From NCBI GenBank assembly GCA_964562375.1, contig CAZLSW010000007.1, forward strand, positions 1-64,000: a stretch of 64,000 bases of DNA. Direction: 5' to 3'. Position numbers and translations under genes: made by a program. The notes below the pieces were generated by a model. It was not told the DNA's origin and made no database searches. It saw only the letters and a program-made list of their open reading frames with translations. This document shows, in pieces, positions 25,342 through 34,502 of this stretch. Position 1 is the stretch's first letter; the number at the start of each line of letters is the position of its first letter. This stretch comes from JAJPXC01 sp964562375 (GTDB lineage: Bacteria > Bacteroidota > Bacteroidia > Bacteroidales > Muribaculaceae).

Positions 25342-26220
25342 ATGAAAAAATTATCAATATTTTTAGCCTCTTTGGCCGTGCTCGTTGGGTTCACAAGCTG
25401 CGAGGACAAGAAAGAGCCTACCTACCAAGCCCCCACCTCGTTCGAGCTCAACACGCCCGAGCTGCAGGACCAGTACTATCAGCTGACCGAGGGCAATACT
25501 TTTGAAATCGTTTGCAAGAGCCAGCCCAACTACGGCTACTCGGCAGTTTGCTACTACAACGCCGAGGTGTCGCTCTCAGAAAGCTTCGCCGAGTGCTCAA
25601 CGCTCAAGAACGCCAACGCTACCTCCTCACGCATGACCTTCAAGGACGAGGACCTCGCCCTGGCTATCTGCTCGCTCATGGGCCTCACCTCCGATGATGA
25701 GGGATACTTGTTCACCTCCCCCGTTAAGGTTTACTTCCGCGGCGTCGCTTACCTCGACGGCGTAGACGGCTCCGAGATCACCTCGAGCAACGTCGTATGC
25801 CTCAACCAGGTAATGCCTTACTTCGCAGTGCCTTCACCCGGCTACATCTGGCTGGTAGGCAAGCCCGAAGGCTGGGCTGGCCCCGGTGCCGCTAACCTCA
25901 CCCACTACGAGCCCTGGCGTCTGTTCGAGAACGACGACGAGATTGGCTCCGGCGTATACCACGGCACATTCCAGATTGGCTCTGGCGCCGACGGCGAGGC
26001 TATGTTCCGCTTCTACACCTCGATGACCGATTGGGATACCGATTCCTACGGCACTCAGGTCGATGACAACCCCATCGATTTCGACTGGAGCGGCGACGGC
26101 GTATTCAACACCGCCCTCATTAAGGGTAAAGGCGCATTCAACTTCCCCAGCTGGCCCGGTGGCACCATGAACCAGACCGTTGACATGGCCAACATGGAGG
26201 TAACCTTCGTAGCCGAATAA
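25342..26220 (+). CDS. SusE-like surface lipoprotein
   Basis: 292 residues with lipobox 'VGFTSC' (Cys20) followed by 'EDKKEP', an acidic stretch like the surface-export signal of Bacteroidota lipoproteins. The N-terminal domain (about 35-160) has the 'FELNTPELQDQYYQLTEG' start common to SusE/SusF proteins. The C-terminal part contains 'GYIWLVGKPEGWAGP' and 'FRFYTSMTDWDTDSYGTQVDDN', which resemble SusE/F carbohydrate-binding modules. It probably binds glycan at the cell surface next to SusC/D. It starts 29 bp after susD. Confidence 0.8.
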   Translation: MKKLSIFLASLAVLVGFTSCEDKKEPTYQAPTSFELNTPELQDQYYQLTEGNTFEIVCKSQPNYGYSAVCYYNAEVSLSESFAECSTLKNANATSSRMTFKDEDLALAICSLMGLTSDDEGYLFTSPVKVYFRGVAYLDGVDGSEITSSNVVCLNQVMPYFAVPSPGYIWLVGKPEGWAGPGAANLTHYEPWRLFENDDEIGSGVYHGTFQIGSGADGEAMFRFYTSMTDWDTDSYGTQVDDNPIDFDWSGDGVFNTALIKGKGAFNFPSWPGGTMNQTVDMANMEVTFVAE

Positions 26221-26312
26221 ATCCAACCAACATGAGGATGGAGGGGGGACCGACCCCGGTCCCCCACCAATCCCCAAATCAATCAAAAATCATTAAAAGG
26301 AAAAATCCAATT

Positions 26313-27710
26313 ATGAAGAAAATCGCAATATTTTCAGTGATGGCGTTGGCCTTGGGTTTGGTGTCGTGCTCCGACTACGACAACTACGATTGGCCAAATC
26401 CGGCAGCACAGAGCAACGCTCAAGGCGAGATTTTCGACGCCTCCACGCTCGTGCTCACCGCCACTGAGCAAGCTCAGGCCACCCTCAACCTGCCCGCTCT
26501 CAACGAGGCCGGCACGGCTATCGCCCTCGACCAGGTTGACTACGGCACGTTCCCCACCGACGACTACACCTTGACCCTCGTGGCTCAGGTAGCCAAGTCG
26601 AGCGACTTCTCCAAGTACGGCGAATGCGCTACCACCATCGAGGACGGCGTGCTTACCGTTACCCCCGACCACCTCGGCAAGGCCATCCAGGATGTAACCC
26701 TCGACCCCCGTCAGGGCACATTCTACGTGCGCTACGCAGCCTACGCCTCCAATGACAACACCACTGGCGTGCGCATCGGCGGTCCCAACTACTACTATGG
26801 CCCCCAGACCATTACTGTAGTGCCCATGGACGCCTACAAGGGCTTCACCGTTGACGACAGCTATACCCTCGTGCTCGGCGGCGTAGAATACCCGATGAGC
26901 CACTCCAACGAGAGCGTTTACGACGATCCCGTATTCTCGGCATCCATCAGCCTCTCGCCCGACGAGGTTGGCTCCGGCCTCAGCTGGACCATCAAGGGCG
27001 TTAGCGGCTCCTACGGCCCCGAGGACGCAGCCGAGCTCAGCGGCGACCTGCTCAGCGGCAAGACCGGTACCTACACCCAGACCGGCTCCTACCTGTTGAC
27101 CGTCAACATGGCCGTTGCCGACGGCGACTCGTTCAAGCGCACCTACACGTTCTCGCCCGCCTTCGAGTACCTCTACACTCCTGGCGCTTCCAACGGCTGG
27201 AACCAGGCCGCTTCGCAGCTGCTCACCACCAACGACTACACCACCTACACCGGTTACGCTTACCTGTCGGGCGACTTCAAGTTCACCTCGCAGGCCGACT
27301 GGAACGGCACCAACTACGGCAACTCCGGCGTTGACGGCGTCCTCTCCACCGACGGCTCCGCTGGCAACCTCTCGGTTGACGCCGCTGCCCTCTACTGGTG
27401 CTCGGTTAACATCGCCAACCTCACCTACACCACCACCCAGATCACCACGATCGGCGTGATCGGCGGCTTCAACGGTTGGGGTGAATCGGTAGCCCTTACC
27501 CCGAGCGACGACTTCCTCGTATGGGAAGGCGACGTTGACTTCGGCGACGGCGGCGAGTGGAAGTTCCGCGCCAACGACGGCTGGGACATCAACCTCGGCG
27601 GCGACCTGCTCAACCTCGTTCAGGACGGTGGCAACCTCACCGCTCCCGCAGGCAAGAAGCACGTAACCCTCGACCTGAGCGTCGTTCCTTACGCAGCTTA
27701 CCTCGATTAA
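26313..27710 (+). CDS. SusF/SusE-like surface lipoprotein
   Basis: 465 residues from ATG 26313. Lipobox 'LGLVSC' (Cys19) is followed by 'SDYDNYDW', again an acidic surface-export-like signal. After an N-terminal Ig-like domain come two repeated binding-module-like regions: 'YLYTPGASNGWNQAASQLL...FKFTSQADWNG' and 'IGVIGGFNGWGESVALTP...EWKFRANDGWDINLGGD'. The 'GxxNGW...KFxxxxxW' pattern is typical of SusE/SusF alpha-glucan-binding modules. This hints at a starch-like substrate, but no glycoside hydrolase is present to support it. It is the last gene of the cluster, ahead of a strong hairpin. Confidence 0.8.
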   Translation: MKKIAIFSVMALALGLVSCSDYDNYDWPNPAAQSNAQGEIFDASTLVLTATEQAQATLNLPALNEAGTAIALDQVDYGTFPTDDYTLTLVAQVAKSSDFSKYGECATTIEDGVLTVTPDHLGKAIQDVTLDPRQGTFYVRYAAYASNDNTTGVRIGGPNYYYGPQTITVVPMDAYKGFTVDDSYTLVLGGVEYPMSHSNESVYDDPVFSASISLSPDEVGSGLSWTIKGVSGSYGPEDAAELSGDLLSGKTGTYTQTGSYLLTVNMAVADGDSFKRTYTFSPAFEYLYTPGASNGWNQAASQLLTTNDYTTYTGYAYLSGDFKFTSQADWNGTNYGNSGVDGVLSTDGSAGNLSVDAAALYWCSVNIANLTYTTTQITTIGVIGGFNGWGESVALTPSDDFLVWEGDVDFGDGGEWKFRANDGWDINLGGDLLNLVQDGGNLTAPAGKKHVTLDLSVVPYAAYLD

Positions 27711-27731
27711 CCTCATCACCTCCCCATAACC

Positions 27732-27761
27732 AGCAGCCCCGACCATCCGGCCGGGGCTGCT
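27732..27761 (+). terminator. Terminator-like hairpin after the sus-like cluster
   Basis: A perfect 10-bp stem AGCAGCCCCG/CGGGGCTGCT with a 10-nt loop, 22 bp after the last stop. It lacks a long T run on either strand. The converging DUF2851 gene ends nearby, so it could serve both directions. Confidence 0.6.
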
Positions 27762-27784
27762 TATGTTCAAGGCATTCCAGTTTT

Positions 27785-29080
27785 TTAATTGGGGCGCCAA
27801 GCGGCTTGCGAGAGCATGCGGTGGCCCATGCGGCAGTACAGGCACTTGCGCTGCTCGCAGTACTCGCGGCGTAGCTCAATCAGGGCTTGGGAGGTGAAAG
27901 CGTCGGTAACGCGAACCCCGGCTTGCTCAAACATCTTGACGATCGAATTCCGCTCCGGCGGCAGGTCCTGAAGCATCTCCACCGCTTGGGTAACCGCCTC
28001 GTTATCACCGCGCTCCAATCCGAATGCCACCCGTAAAGGAGCCACCACGTTGATCATCAACAGCTTGCATACATCGCCGCTGAACGCTTTCGAGCCCGTG
28101 GAGGCCACGCCCCCGAAGCGGAACCTGTGAGCCCAATACCCCGACAATTCAATCTCGAAATACTTCTGGCACTCGGCCACGGTGGTGATTGCCGTAAGGT
28201 CGGCCATCAAGTTGTGGCGTGTGGCGGCAAGCGCGGCCAGAGTGGCGAGACGGCGGTGAGGAAAATTCCACGGGCGCATGTGCCCCATGCGCCATGCCCC
28301 GGGATCGAGGGGCCTTAACCCATATTTATGTGCAAGAAACTGATACTCAGTGGCCAATCTCTCCACGTAAGGGTCGCCTTGCGTGGGTTCCAGCAGGGCC
28401 GCTTGCCCAAAAAGCAGAGCCTCGACCGCAAGGGGATTGTCGGCGTGCTTGCGCAGCATCTTCACCGGAGTGATCATTGCCAGGCGCTCGAAGGTGTCGT
28501 TGTTGACGCTCATCCCCATCGATCGGCTAAGAGCTTGAAACGCCACTTGTTCCCAATTGCCACGCAGGCGCTCGGCTTGTTCGCGCAGGCGGTCGGCCTT
28601 GCGGTAGACGCGCTCAAATCCCAGCGACGTCAGCCAGTCCATCAGGTAAAGTCGTGCCGTCCCGGCAATCCACTTTGCGCAAGGGAGCGACATCACAGGG
28701 GCTCGCTCCAGCTCCTCGGCTCGGGCCTGGATATCGGGCGAGATGGTCATTGTCAATTGGGGAATCACGTCCTCTTCGCCCTTCCCCCCGGGGCGCGGGA
28801 TAGGGGCGTCGTCGTGGGCAACGACGTGTAGGATTACCGAGGAGTAGGCGGGGTCGCCGTCGTGACCGTGACGGTACCAGTCGCTGGCCCGCAGATGCAT
28901 TTCCACGTTGCCAACCCACATCTGGTCGCCGATTTGCACCTTGGCATTGAAGAAATCGGGACCGGCGTCGGTGTTCCAGCGTCCCGGGTCGATTACCTTC
29001 ACCGGCCTTCCGTCCACGGTGACCATGGGGCGCCCGTCCCACAGCTTGTGGGCCCACACGTAATGCATCAGTCGCTCCAT
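27785..29080 (-). CDS. DUF2851 family protein
   Basis: 431 residues from ATG 29080 ('MERLMHYVWAHKLWDGRPMVTVDGRPVKVIDPGRWNTDAGPDFFNAKVQIG'), an N-terminal pattern diagnostic of DUF2851. Other conserved segments are 'WVGNVEMHLRASDWYRHGHD', 'VILHVVAHDD' and 'RPWNFPHRRLATLAAL'. The C-terminus has four Cys, in 'REYCEQRKCLYCRMGHRML', a likely metal site. The 'GxVEMHLRASDW' stretch has the look of a nuclease-like core, but the family is uncharacterised. An in-frame extension to 29134 lacks support. Confidence 0.85.
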   Translation of the reverse strand: MERLMHYVWAHKLWDGRPMVTVDGRPVKVIDPGRWNTDAGPDFFNAKVQIGDQMWVGNVEMHLRASDWYRHGHDGDPAYSSVILHVVAHDDAPIPRPGGKGEEDVIPQLTMTISPDIQARAEELERAPVMSLPCAKWIAGTARLYLMDWLTSLGFERVYRKADRLREQAERLRGNWEQVAFQALSRSMGMSVNNDTFERLAMITPVKMLRKHADNPLAVEALLFGQAALLEPTQGDPYVERLATEYQFLAHKYGLRPLDPGAWRMGHMRPWNFPHRRLATLAALAATRHNLMADLTAITTVAECQKYFEIELSGYWAHRFRFGGVASTGSKAFSGDVCKLLMINVVAPLRVAFGLERGDNEAVTQAVEMLQDLPPERNSIVKMFEQAGVRVTDAFTSQALIELRREYCEQRKCLYCRMGHRMLSQAAWRPN

Positions 29081-29114
29081 CCTTGTCGTTTCACTTTGGG
29101 GGGTGTATTTATCG

Positions 29115-29122
29115 CGAAGATA
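29115..29122 (-). promoter_or_regulatory. Possible -7 box of the DUF2851 gene
   Basis: TATCTTCG on the minus strand, 34 nt before ATG 29080, fits TAnnTTCG. No good -33 box is seen. The rest of 29081-29390 holds the family C palindrome, a GGTTAAT heptamer run (about 29200-29222) and A-rich sequence before proS, with a possible TAATTTCG box at 29166-29173 for proS. Confidence 0.35.
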
Positions 29123-29225
29123 CGAAAAAACCAATGAGTTACGCCGAAAATTGCGAAATTCTGCGTAATTTCGCGTAAATAACCCCTGATGTAGTGGTTA
29201 AAGGTTAATGGTTAATGGTTAATGG

Positions 29226-29254
29226 CCACCGCGGCGAACCGCGGGGCACCGTGG
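29226..29254. repeat. Family C palindrome, intergenic copy
   Basis: CCACCGCGGCG, AACCGCGGGGCAC, CGTGG. This is the best-preserved copy of the element that also occurs at 47605-47765 and, inside genes, at 12851-12873 and 35032-35061. Confidence 0.75.
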
Positions 29255-29390
29255 CGTGAGTGGCCTCCTTTGAGCCTTTCCACCTTTATTCCTTTAAAGG
29301 ATGAAAGGATAAAAGGAGAAAAGGCCCCTGTAAACTGAATCCTAGAAACTAGAAACAAGAAACAAGAAACTAAAAAACTATAAACTATAT

Positions 29391-30872
29391 ATGGCAAAAG
29401 AGCTCAAGGAAATGACGAAGCGAGCCGACAATTACTCGCAATGGTACAACGATTTGGTGGTGAAGGCCGACCTGGCCGAGCAATCGGCCGTGCGCGGTTG
29501 CATGGTAATCAAGCCCTACGGCTACGCGATCTGGGAAAAAATGCAGCAGCAATTGGACAAGATGTTCAAGGAGACGGGCCACGTCAACGCCTATTTCCCG
29601 CTGTTGATCCCCAAATCGTTCCTTAGCCGCGAGGCCGAGCATGTGGAGGGCTTCGCCAAGGAGTGCGCCGTGGTCACCCATTACCGCCTGCGCACCAACG
29701 CCACCCACGACGGCGTCGAGGTAGATCCCTCGGCCAAGCTCGAGGAGGAGCTCATTATCCGTCCTACCTCCGAGACCATCATCTGGAACACTTACAAAAA
29801 CTGGATCAACTCCTATCGCGACCTGCCCATCCTGTGCAACCAGTGGGCCAACGTGTTCCGCTGGGAGATGCGCACGCGCATGTTCCTGCGCACCGCCGAG
29901 TTCCTGTGGCAAGAGGGCCACACCGCCCACGCCACCGCCGAGGAGGCGCAGGAGGAGGCCATCAAGATGCTGGGCGTGTACGCCGACTTTGCCGAGAAAT
30001 ACATGGCCGTGCCCGTCGTCAAGGGCGTGAAATCGGCCAACGAGCGCTTCGCCGGCGCCCTTGAGACTTACACCATCGAGGCCATGATGCAGGACGGCAA
30101 AGCCCTGCAAAGCGGCACGTCCCACTTCCTGGGCCAAAACTTCGCCAAGGCTTTCGACGTGAAGTTCCTCAACCGCGAGAACCAGCTGGAATACGTGTGG
30201 GCATCGTCGTGGGGCGTTTCCACCCGCTTGATGGGCGCCTTGATCATGACCCACAGCGACGACAACGGTCTCGTCCTGCCTCCCCATTTGGCTCCTATTC
30301 AGGTGGTGATTATCCCCATATACAAGAACGAAGAGCAGCTCAACGCCATCCGCGAGAAGGTCGACCCCATCGTCGCCGAGTTGCGCAAGGCCGGCATCAG
30401 CGTGAAATTTGACGACGCCGACAACAAGCGTCCCGGTTTCAAATTCGCCGACTACGAGCTCAAGGGCGTCCCCGTGCGCCTCGTGCTCGGCGCCCGCGAC
30501 ATCGAGAACGGCACCGTCGAGATCATGCGTCGCGACACCCTCGAAAAGCACTCCGCTCCCCTTGAGGGAATCGCCCAGTACGTCGAGAAGCTTCTCGAGG
30601 ACATCCAGGATAACATCTACCAGAAAGCCCTCAAGCAGCGCAAGTCGATGACCCGCGAGGTCAACTCCTACGACGAGTTCAAGGAGGAGATCGAGAAGGG
30701 CGGCTTCCTGCTCTGTCACTGGGACGGCACCCCCGAGACCGAGGAGAAAATCAAGGAGGAAACCAAGGCCACAATCCGTTGCATCCCCATTGACGGCGAC
30801 AAGACCCCGGGCAAGTGCATGGTCACCGGCAAGCCCTCGGCCCAGCGTGTAATCTTCGCCCGAAACTACTAA
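29391..30872 (+). CDS. proS: Prolyl-tRNA synthetase, eukaryote/archaeon-like type
   Basis: 493 residues, the short ProRS form without the bacterial editing insertion. Class II motif 2 is '[32 protein letters not shown]', motif 1 lies in '[13 protein letters not shown]' and motif 3 in '[27 protein letters not shown]'. The anticodon-binding domain follows ('[19 protein letters not shown]'), then the extra C-terminal zinc-type domain of this class with '[25 protein letters not shown]'. It ligates proline to tRNA-Pro. The next gene starts 1 bp after its stop, so proS heads the operon running to secG. Confidence 0.95.
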   Translation: MAKELKEMTKRADNYSQWYNDLVVKADLAEQSAVRGCMVIKPYGYAIWEKMQQQLDKMFKETGHVNAYFPLLIPKSFLSREAEHVEGFAKECAVVTHYRLRTNATHDGVEVDPSAKLEEELIIRPTSETIIWNTYKNWINSYRDLPILCNQWANVFRWEMRTRMFLRTAEFLWQEGHTAHATAEEAQEEAIKMLGVYADFAEKYMAVPVVKGVKSANERFAGALETYTIEAMMQDGKALQSGTSHFLGQNFAKAFDVKFLNRENQLEYVWASSWGVSTRLMGALIMTHSDDNGLVLPPHLAPIQVVIIPIYKNEEQLNAIREKVDPIVAELRKAGISVKFDDADNKRPGFKFADYELKGVPVRLVLGARDIENGTVEIMRRDTLEKHSAPLEGIAQYVEKLLEDIQDNIYQKALKQRKSMTREVNSYDEFKEEIEKGGFLLCHWDGTPETEEKIKEETKATIRCIPIDGDKTPGKCMVTGKPSAQRVIFARNY

Positions 30873-30873
30873 A

Positions 30874-31818
30874 ATGACGAAATTAGCGATAGTCATCCCG
30901 TGCTACAACGAGGCCGAGGCCCTGCCCATCACGGCCCGCGAACTCTTAGGCCTGCTCGACGGCATGGTTCAGGAGGGCCTCGTCACGCAGGACAGCTATA
31001 TCCTTGCGGTCAACGACGGCTCGCGCGACGACACTTGGGGCGTCATCTCATCCCTCCATGAGCAGCATCCCGAGCGATTCAAGGGGATCGACCTGGCCCA
31101 CAACCGCGGGCACCAATATGCCCTGTTGGCAGGCCTGATGACTGCTCGTGGCAACTGTGACGCCGCTATCTCAATCGATGCCGACCTGCAGGACGACATC
31201 AACGCTATCCCTCGGATGGTCAAGGAGTTCCAGCAAGGGAAGGACATCGTCTACGGCGTGCGCCAGAGCCGCGCTACCGACACGTGGTTCAAGCGGACGA
31301 CAGCCCGGGGATTCTACAAATTCCAGCGCACAATGGGTGTCGACACCGTCTACGACCACGCCGACTATCGCCTTATGAGCGCCCAGGCCCTTGACTTGCT
31401 GAGCCAATACGGCGAGAGCAACCTCTTCCTGCGCGGAATCATCCCCCAAATAGGCCTCGAAAGCACCACCGTGGGGTATGACCGCGCCGAGCGTGTGGCC
31501 GGCGAATCGAAATACCCCCTGGGCAAGATGCTTTCGTTCTCAATCGACGGCATCACATCGTTCTCGGCCAAGCCGATGCGACTGATTTTCCTCACTGGGC
31601 TTACATTCTTGATTCTCGACGTTTTGGCCGCTATCTATGTGGCTATCAGCTACTACTACCACTCCCTGGTGTGGGGCTGGGCATCGCTGTTCCTCTCGAT
31701 ATGGTTCCTGGGGAGCTTGTTGCTGATGGGCGTGGGTATCGTGGGTGAATACGTGGGCAAAATCTACATCGAGGTCAAACACCGCCCCCGCTACGCCATC
31801 CGCCGCTCCCTCCTCTAA
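30874..31818 (+). CDS. GT2-family glycosyltransferase, GtrB/DPM1-like
   Basis: 314 residues. The N-terminal GT-A domain is 'LAIVIPCYNEAEALPITARELL', 'ILAVNDGSRDDTWGVI' and 'AAISIDADLQDDINAIPRMV' (the DAD/DLQD metal site). Two C-terminal transmembrane segments are 'LIFLTGLTFLILDVLAAIYVAISYY' and 'WASLFLSIWFLGSLLLMGVGIVGEYVGKIYIEV'. This layout is that of enzymes that move a sugar from a nucleotide donor onto undecaprenyl or dolichyl phosphate for later use outside the membrane. The sugar is unknown. It lies 1 bp after proS and 12 bp before the acyltransferase. Confidence 0.88.
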   Translation: MTKLAIVIPCYNEAEALPITARELLGLLDGMVQEGLVTQDSYILAVNDGSRDDTWGVISSLHEQHPERFKGIDLAHNRGHQYALLAGLMTARGNCDAAISIDADLQDDINAIPRMVKEFQQGKDIVYGVRQSRATDTWFKRTTARGFYKFQRTMGVDTVYDHADYRLMSAQALDLLSQYGESNLFLRGIIPQIGLESTTVGYDRAERVAGESKYPLGKMLSFSIDGITSFSAKPMRLIFLTGLTFLILDVLAAIYVAISYYYHSLVWGWASLFLSIWFLGSLLLMGVGIVGEYVGKIYIEVKHRPRYAIRRSLL

Positions 31819-31830
31819 ACAATTGAAGAT

Positions 31831-32736
31831 ATGGTTGAAGAAAAAGATAAAGTGAAGCTGGAGGGGTATGAGCCCCAAAAGGAATATATAATCGACGGCG
31901 TGAGCTATTGGGTGAGGCCCAATGTGCTCGACGAGGACGACATCATCGAGATGGTGCCCAAGCTCGCCAAGCATCGCAAGCTCGTCACGCGACTGCTGCG
32001 CTTCCTGGCACTCGACAAGGTAAACTGGATTCACCGCAGCAACTGCCTCACGCCCGGCCCGCAATTCTGCACGGGCCTGATCGAGGACCTTCACTCCACC
32101 GTCGACATCCGAGGCGTCGAAATCCTCGACAACCTCCCCGAGGGAGCGTTCATCACAGTGAGCAACCATCCTTTCGGCGCCCTCGACGGCATCACGCTGA
32201 TAGGTATAGTGGGCTCACGTCGCCCCAAATACAAGGTGATGGTCAACATGATTCTGAACAAAATCACGGCCATGCGCCCCAATTTCATCGCCGTCGACGC
32301 CTTGGCGAGCGACGATCCCAAGAAGAAAGCAGTGTCGATGCGCGGCATCAAGGAGGCGATTATGCAGGTGAAGCAGGGCAACCCCATAGGGTTTTTCCCC
32401 GCGGGTGCCGTGAGCAAGGTCAACCGCAAGCTGCAGCTCGAGGACCGCGAGTGGCAGCCGTCCATCATCCGCTTGATCCAGCAGCTTAAGGTGCCTGTGA
32501 TACCTATCTTCTTCCACGGGAGCAACTCGTGGTGGTTCAACTTCTTGGGCATCGTGAGCTGGCAATTGCGCACGCTCAGGTTGCCTGCCGAGGTGTTCCG
32601 CAAACACGACACCACCCTCCGAGTCTCCGTGGGGCAGCCCATCTCGGTGGAAGAGCAGAAACAACACCAGGGATCTGTCGAGGAGTTCGGCAAGTTTCTG
32701 AAAGATAAAACTTACGCCTTACGCAAGTGGAAATAA
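31831..32736 (+). CDS. Lysophospholipid/glycerol-3-phosphate acyltransferase-like protein
   Basis: 301 residues of the PlsC-like superfamily. The catalytic H-x4-D-like motif is 'SNHPFGALDGITL'. Further blocks are 'PNFIAVDALASDDPKKKAVSMRGIKEAIMQVKQGNPIGFFPAGAVS' and 'VPVIPIFFHGSNSWWFNFLG'. It transfers an acyl chain in lipid synthesis at the inner membrane; in Bacteroidota some related enzymes make ornithine or glycine lipids, so the acceptor is left open. It overlaps the sigma54 activator start by 10 bp. Confidence 0.82.
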   Translation: MVEEKDKVKLEGYEPQKEYIIDGVSYWVRPNVLDEDDIIEMVPKLAKHRKLVTRLLRFLALDKVNWIHRSNCLTPGPQFCTGLIEDLHSTVDIRGVEILDNLPEGAFITVSNHPFGALDGITLIGIVGSRRPKYKVMVNMILNKITAMRPNFIAVDALASDDPKKKAVSMRGIKEAIMQVKQGNPIGFFPAGAVSKVNRKLQLEDREWQPSIIRLIQQLKVPVIPIFFHGSNSWWFNFLGIVSWQLRTLRLPAEVFRKHDTTLRVSVGQPISVEEQKQHQGSVEEFGKFLKDKTYALRKWK

Positions 32737-33986
32737 ACCTCACCGACATTCCCCCGCAGGTGCAGCAAGCCAAGCAACGCTTGGGTATCGTGGGCAACGC
32801 GGCACCCCTCACGGCGGCCATCCAGCGCGCCATTCAGGTGGCGCCCATCGACTTGTCGGTGCTGGTCACGGGCGAAAGCGGCTCGGGTAAGGAGTTTTTC
32901 CCGCAAATCATCCACCAATACAGCGCCCGCAAACACTCGCGGTATATCGCCGTCAACTGTGGCGCCATCCCTGAGGGTACAATCGACTCCGAGCTCTTCG
33001 GCCACGAAAAGGGCGCCTTTACCGGGGCTGTCACCTCCCGAAAAGGCTACTTTGAGGAAGCCGACGGGGGCACAATTTTCCTTGATGAGGTGGCTGAATT
33101 GCCCCTTACCACCCAGGCCCGATTGCTGCGCGTGCTCGAAAGTGGCGAGTTCATGAAAGTGGGCTCGTCGGTGGTGCAGCGCACCAACATACGCATCGTG
33201 GCCGCCACCAACGTCGACATGGTGAAAGCCGTGGAGCAAGGGCGCTTCCGCGAGGACCTCTACTATCGCCTTTCGACGGTGCAGATCGCCATCCCTCCGC
33301 TGCGCGAGCGCGGCAACGACATCGTGTTGCTGGCGCGCAAATTCGCCGCCGACTTCGCCGAGCGTTACCGTATGCCGGCCATCACCATGGACGATTCGGC
33401 ACGGCGCCTGTTGACCACCTATCGATGGCCGGGCAACGTGCGTCAGTTGAAGAACGTCGTCGAGCAGCTCGCCCTGTTTGAGGCCGGCAACGAGGTTACT
33501 TCCGACACCATCGAGGGTTACATTCCCGCCGGTGCTACCGTGATGTCGCCCGCATTAGCCTCAGCCGCCCGGCCATCAGCCCACAGCTACGATGCCGAGC
33601 GCGAGGCCCTGTTCAACATGATTTTCCGTCTCCAGCGCGAGATCGACGAGCTGCGCAGCCGCCTTGACGAGTCGCGCCACTCGGGTTACACCCCCGCCGC
33701 CGAAATCGACAATCCCGCCAGCACGGTCCAGTCGCTCGTGAAATACACCCCCACGCTCTCCTCGGTGCTTAATCGCGGCGGGGAACAAAACCGGTCCAAT
33801 GAGCCGCAGGGCGCCTCTAGCAACCGCATGGAGTCCACCGAGCCTCCCTCCCTGGAGGAAACCGAGCGCGAAACCATCCGCCGCTCCCTCGAGCGCAATA
33901 TGGGGCGACGCAAGCTCACGGCACGCGAGTTGCAAATCTCGGAGCGCACCCTCTATCGTAAAATCAAAGAATACGGTCTCGAATGA
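32727..33986 (+). CDS. Sigma54-dependent transcriptional activator without receiver domain
   Basis: 419 residues from GTG 32727. The AAA+ domain starts almost at once: Walker A 'GESGSGKE' (about 50-57), the sigma54 contact loop 'GAFTGA' (96-101), Walker B 'GGTIFLDEVAELP', and arginine-finger region 'GRFREDLYYRLSTVQI'. A linker of about 100 residues is followed by a Fis-type helix-turn-helix at the C-terminus ('MGRRKLTARELQISERTLYRKIKEYGLE'). There is no N-terminal receiver or sensor domain, so control must come from elsewhere or from its expression level. The gene is coupled by overlap to the acyltransferase and to lptE. Confidence 0.9.
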   Translation: MEINLTDIPPQVQQAKQRLGIVGNAAPLTAAIQRAIQVAPIDLSVLVTGESGSGKEFFPQIIHQYSARKHSRYIAVNCGAIPEGTIDSELFGHEKGAFTGAVTSRKGYFEEADGGTIFLDEVAELPLTTQARLLRVLESGEFMKVGSSVVQRTNIRIVAATNVDMVKAVEQGRFREDLYYRLSTVQIAIPPLRERGNDIVLLARKFAADFAERYRMPAITMDDSARRLLTTYRWPGNVRQLKNVVEQLALFEAGNEVTSDTIEGYIPAGATVMSPALASAARPSAHSYDAEREALFNMIFRLQREIDELRSRLDESRHSGYTPAAEIDNPASTVQSLVKYTPTLSSVLNRGGEQNRSNEPQGASSNRMESTEPPSLEETERETIRRSLERNMGRRKLTARELQISERTLYRKIKEYGLE

Positions 33987-34498
33987 AACGCAACCTATTA
34001 TATATCACCACGATAGTAATCCTGTCCACCGTGCTTGCCGCTTGCTCGATAAGCTACAAGTTTAACGGCGCGGCTCTCGACTACACTGTCTACAAGACGA
34101 TACACGTGGGCAACTTCCCCATTCGTGCCGCGCTGGTGTATCCCCCGTTGCAACAAACATTCGAAAACGCCCTGCTCGACTATATCCAGCGCAACACTCG
34201 CCTCCAAACGGTCGAAGGCAACTCCGACCTCGTCATGGAAGGTGAAATCACTGGCTATAACCTTACGCCTCAAGCCGTTACCGAGGACGCTTACGCATCC
34301 AAAACAAGGTTGACAATCACCGTGCGCGTGCGCTATACCGACAACAAGCAGGACTCCAAAAACGTCGACCAATCCTTCTCGGCCTACCGCGATTTCGACT
34401 CCTCGGAAATGCTCAATGACGTGCAGGACCAGCTCATCGAGGAGATTACCAAGGAACTTGTCGACTTAATCTTCAACGCCACGCTTGGCGACTGGTAA
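33983..34498 (+). CDS. lptE: LptE-like outer membrane lipoprotein
   Basis: 171 residues. The lipobox is 'LAAC' with Cys21; 'SISYKFNGAALDYTVYKTIHVGNFPIRAALVYPPLQQTFENALLDYIQRNTRL' matches the Bacteroidota LptE family, as does 'DLVMEGEITGYNLTPQAV'. LptE plugs the LptD barrel and helps place lipopolysaccharide in the outer leaflet. The start overlaps the stop of the sigma54 activator by 4 bp. The order activator, LptE, TPR-like protein, SecG is one I recall from other Bacteroidales. Confidence 0.85.
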   Translation: MKRNLLYITTIVILSTVLAACSISYKFNGAALDYTVYKTIHVGNFPIRAALVYPPLQQTFENALLDYIQRNTRLQTVEGNSDLVMEGEITGYNLTPQAVTEDAYASKTRLTITVRVRYTDNKQDSKNVDQSFSAYRDFDSSEMLNDVQDQLIEEITKELVDLIFNATLGDW

Positions 34499-34502
34499 CC
34501 CT

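Noticed and set aside
23645..25357. A 570-codon open frame antisense to the SusD gene
   Set aside because: It mirrors a strongly G/C-ending codon bias in susD. The product has no recognisable domains and is Val/Gly-rich in the way shadow frames are. The same explains long antisense frames opposite susC, the susF-like gene and proS.
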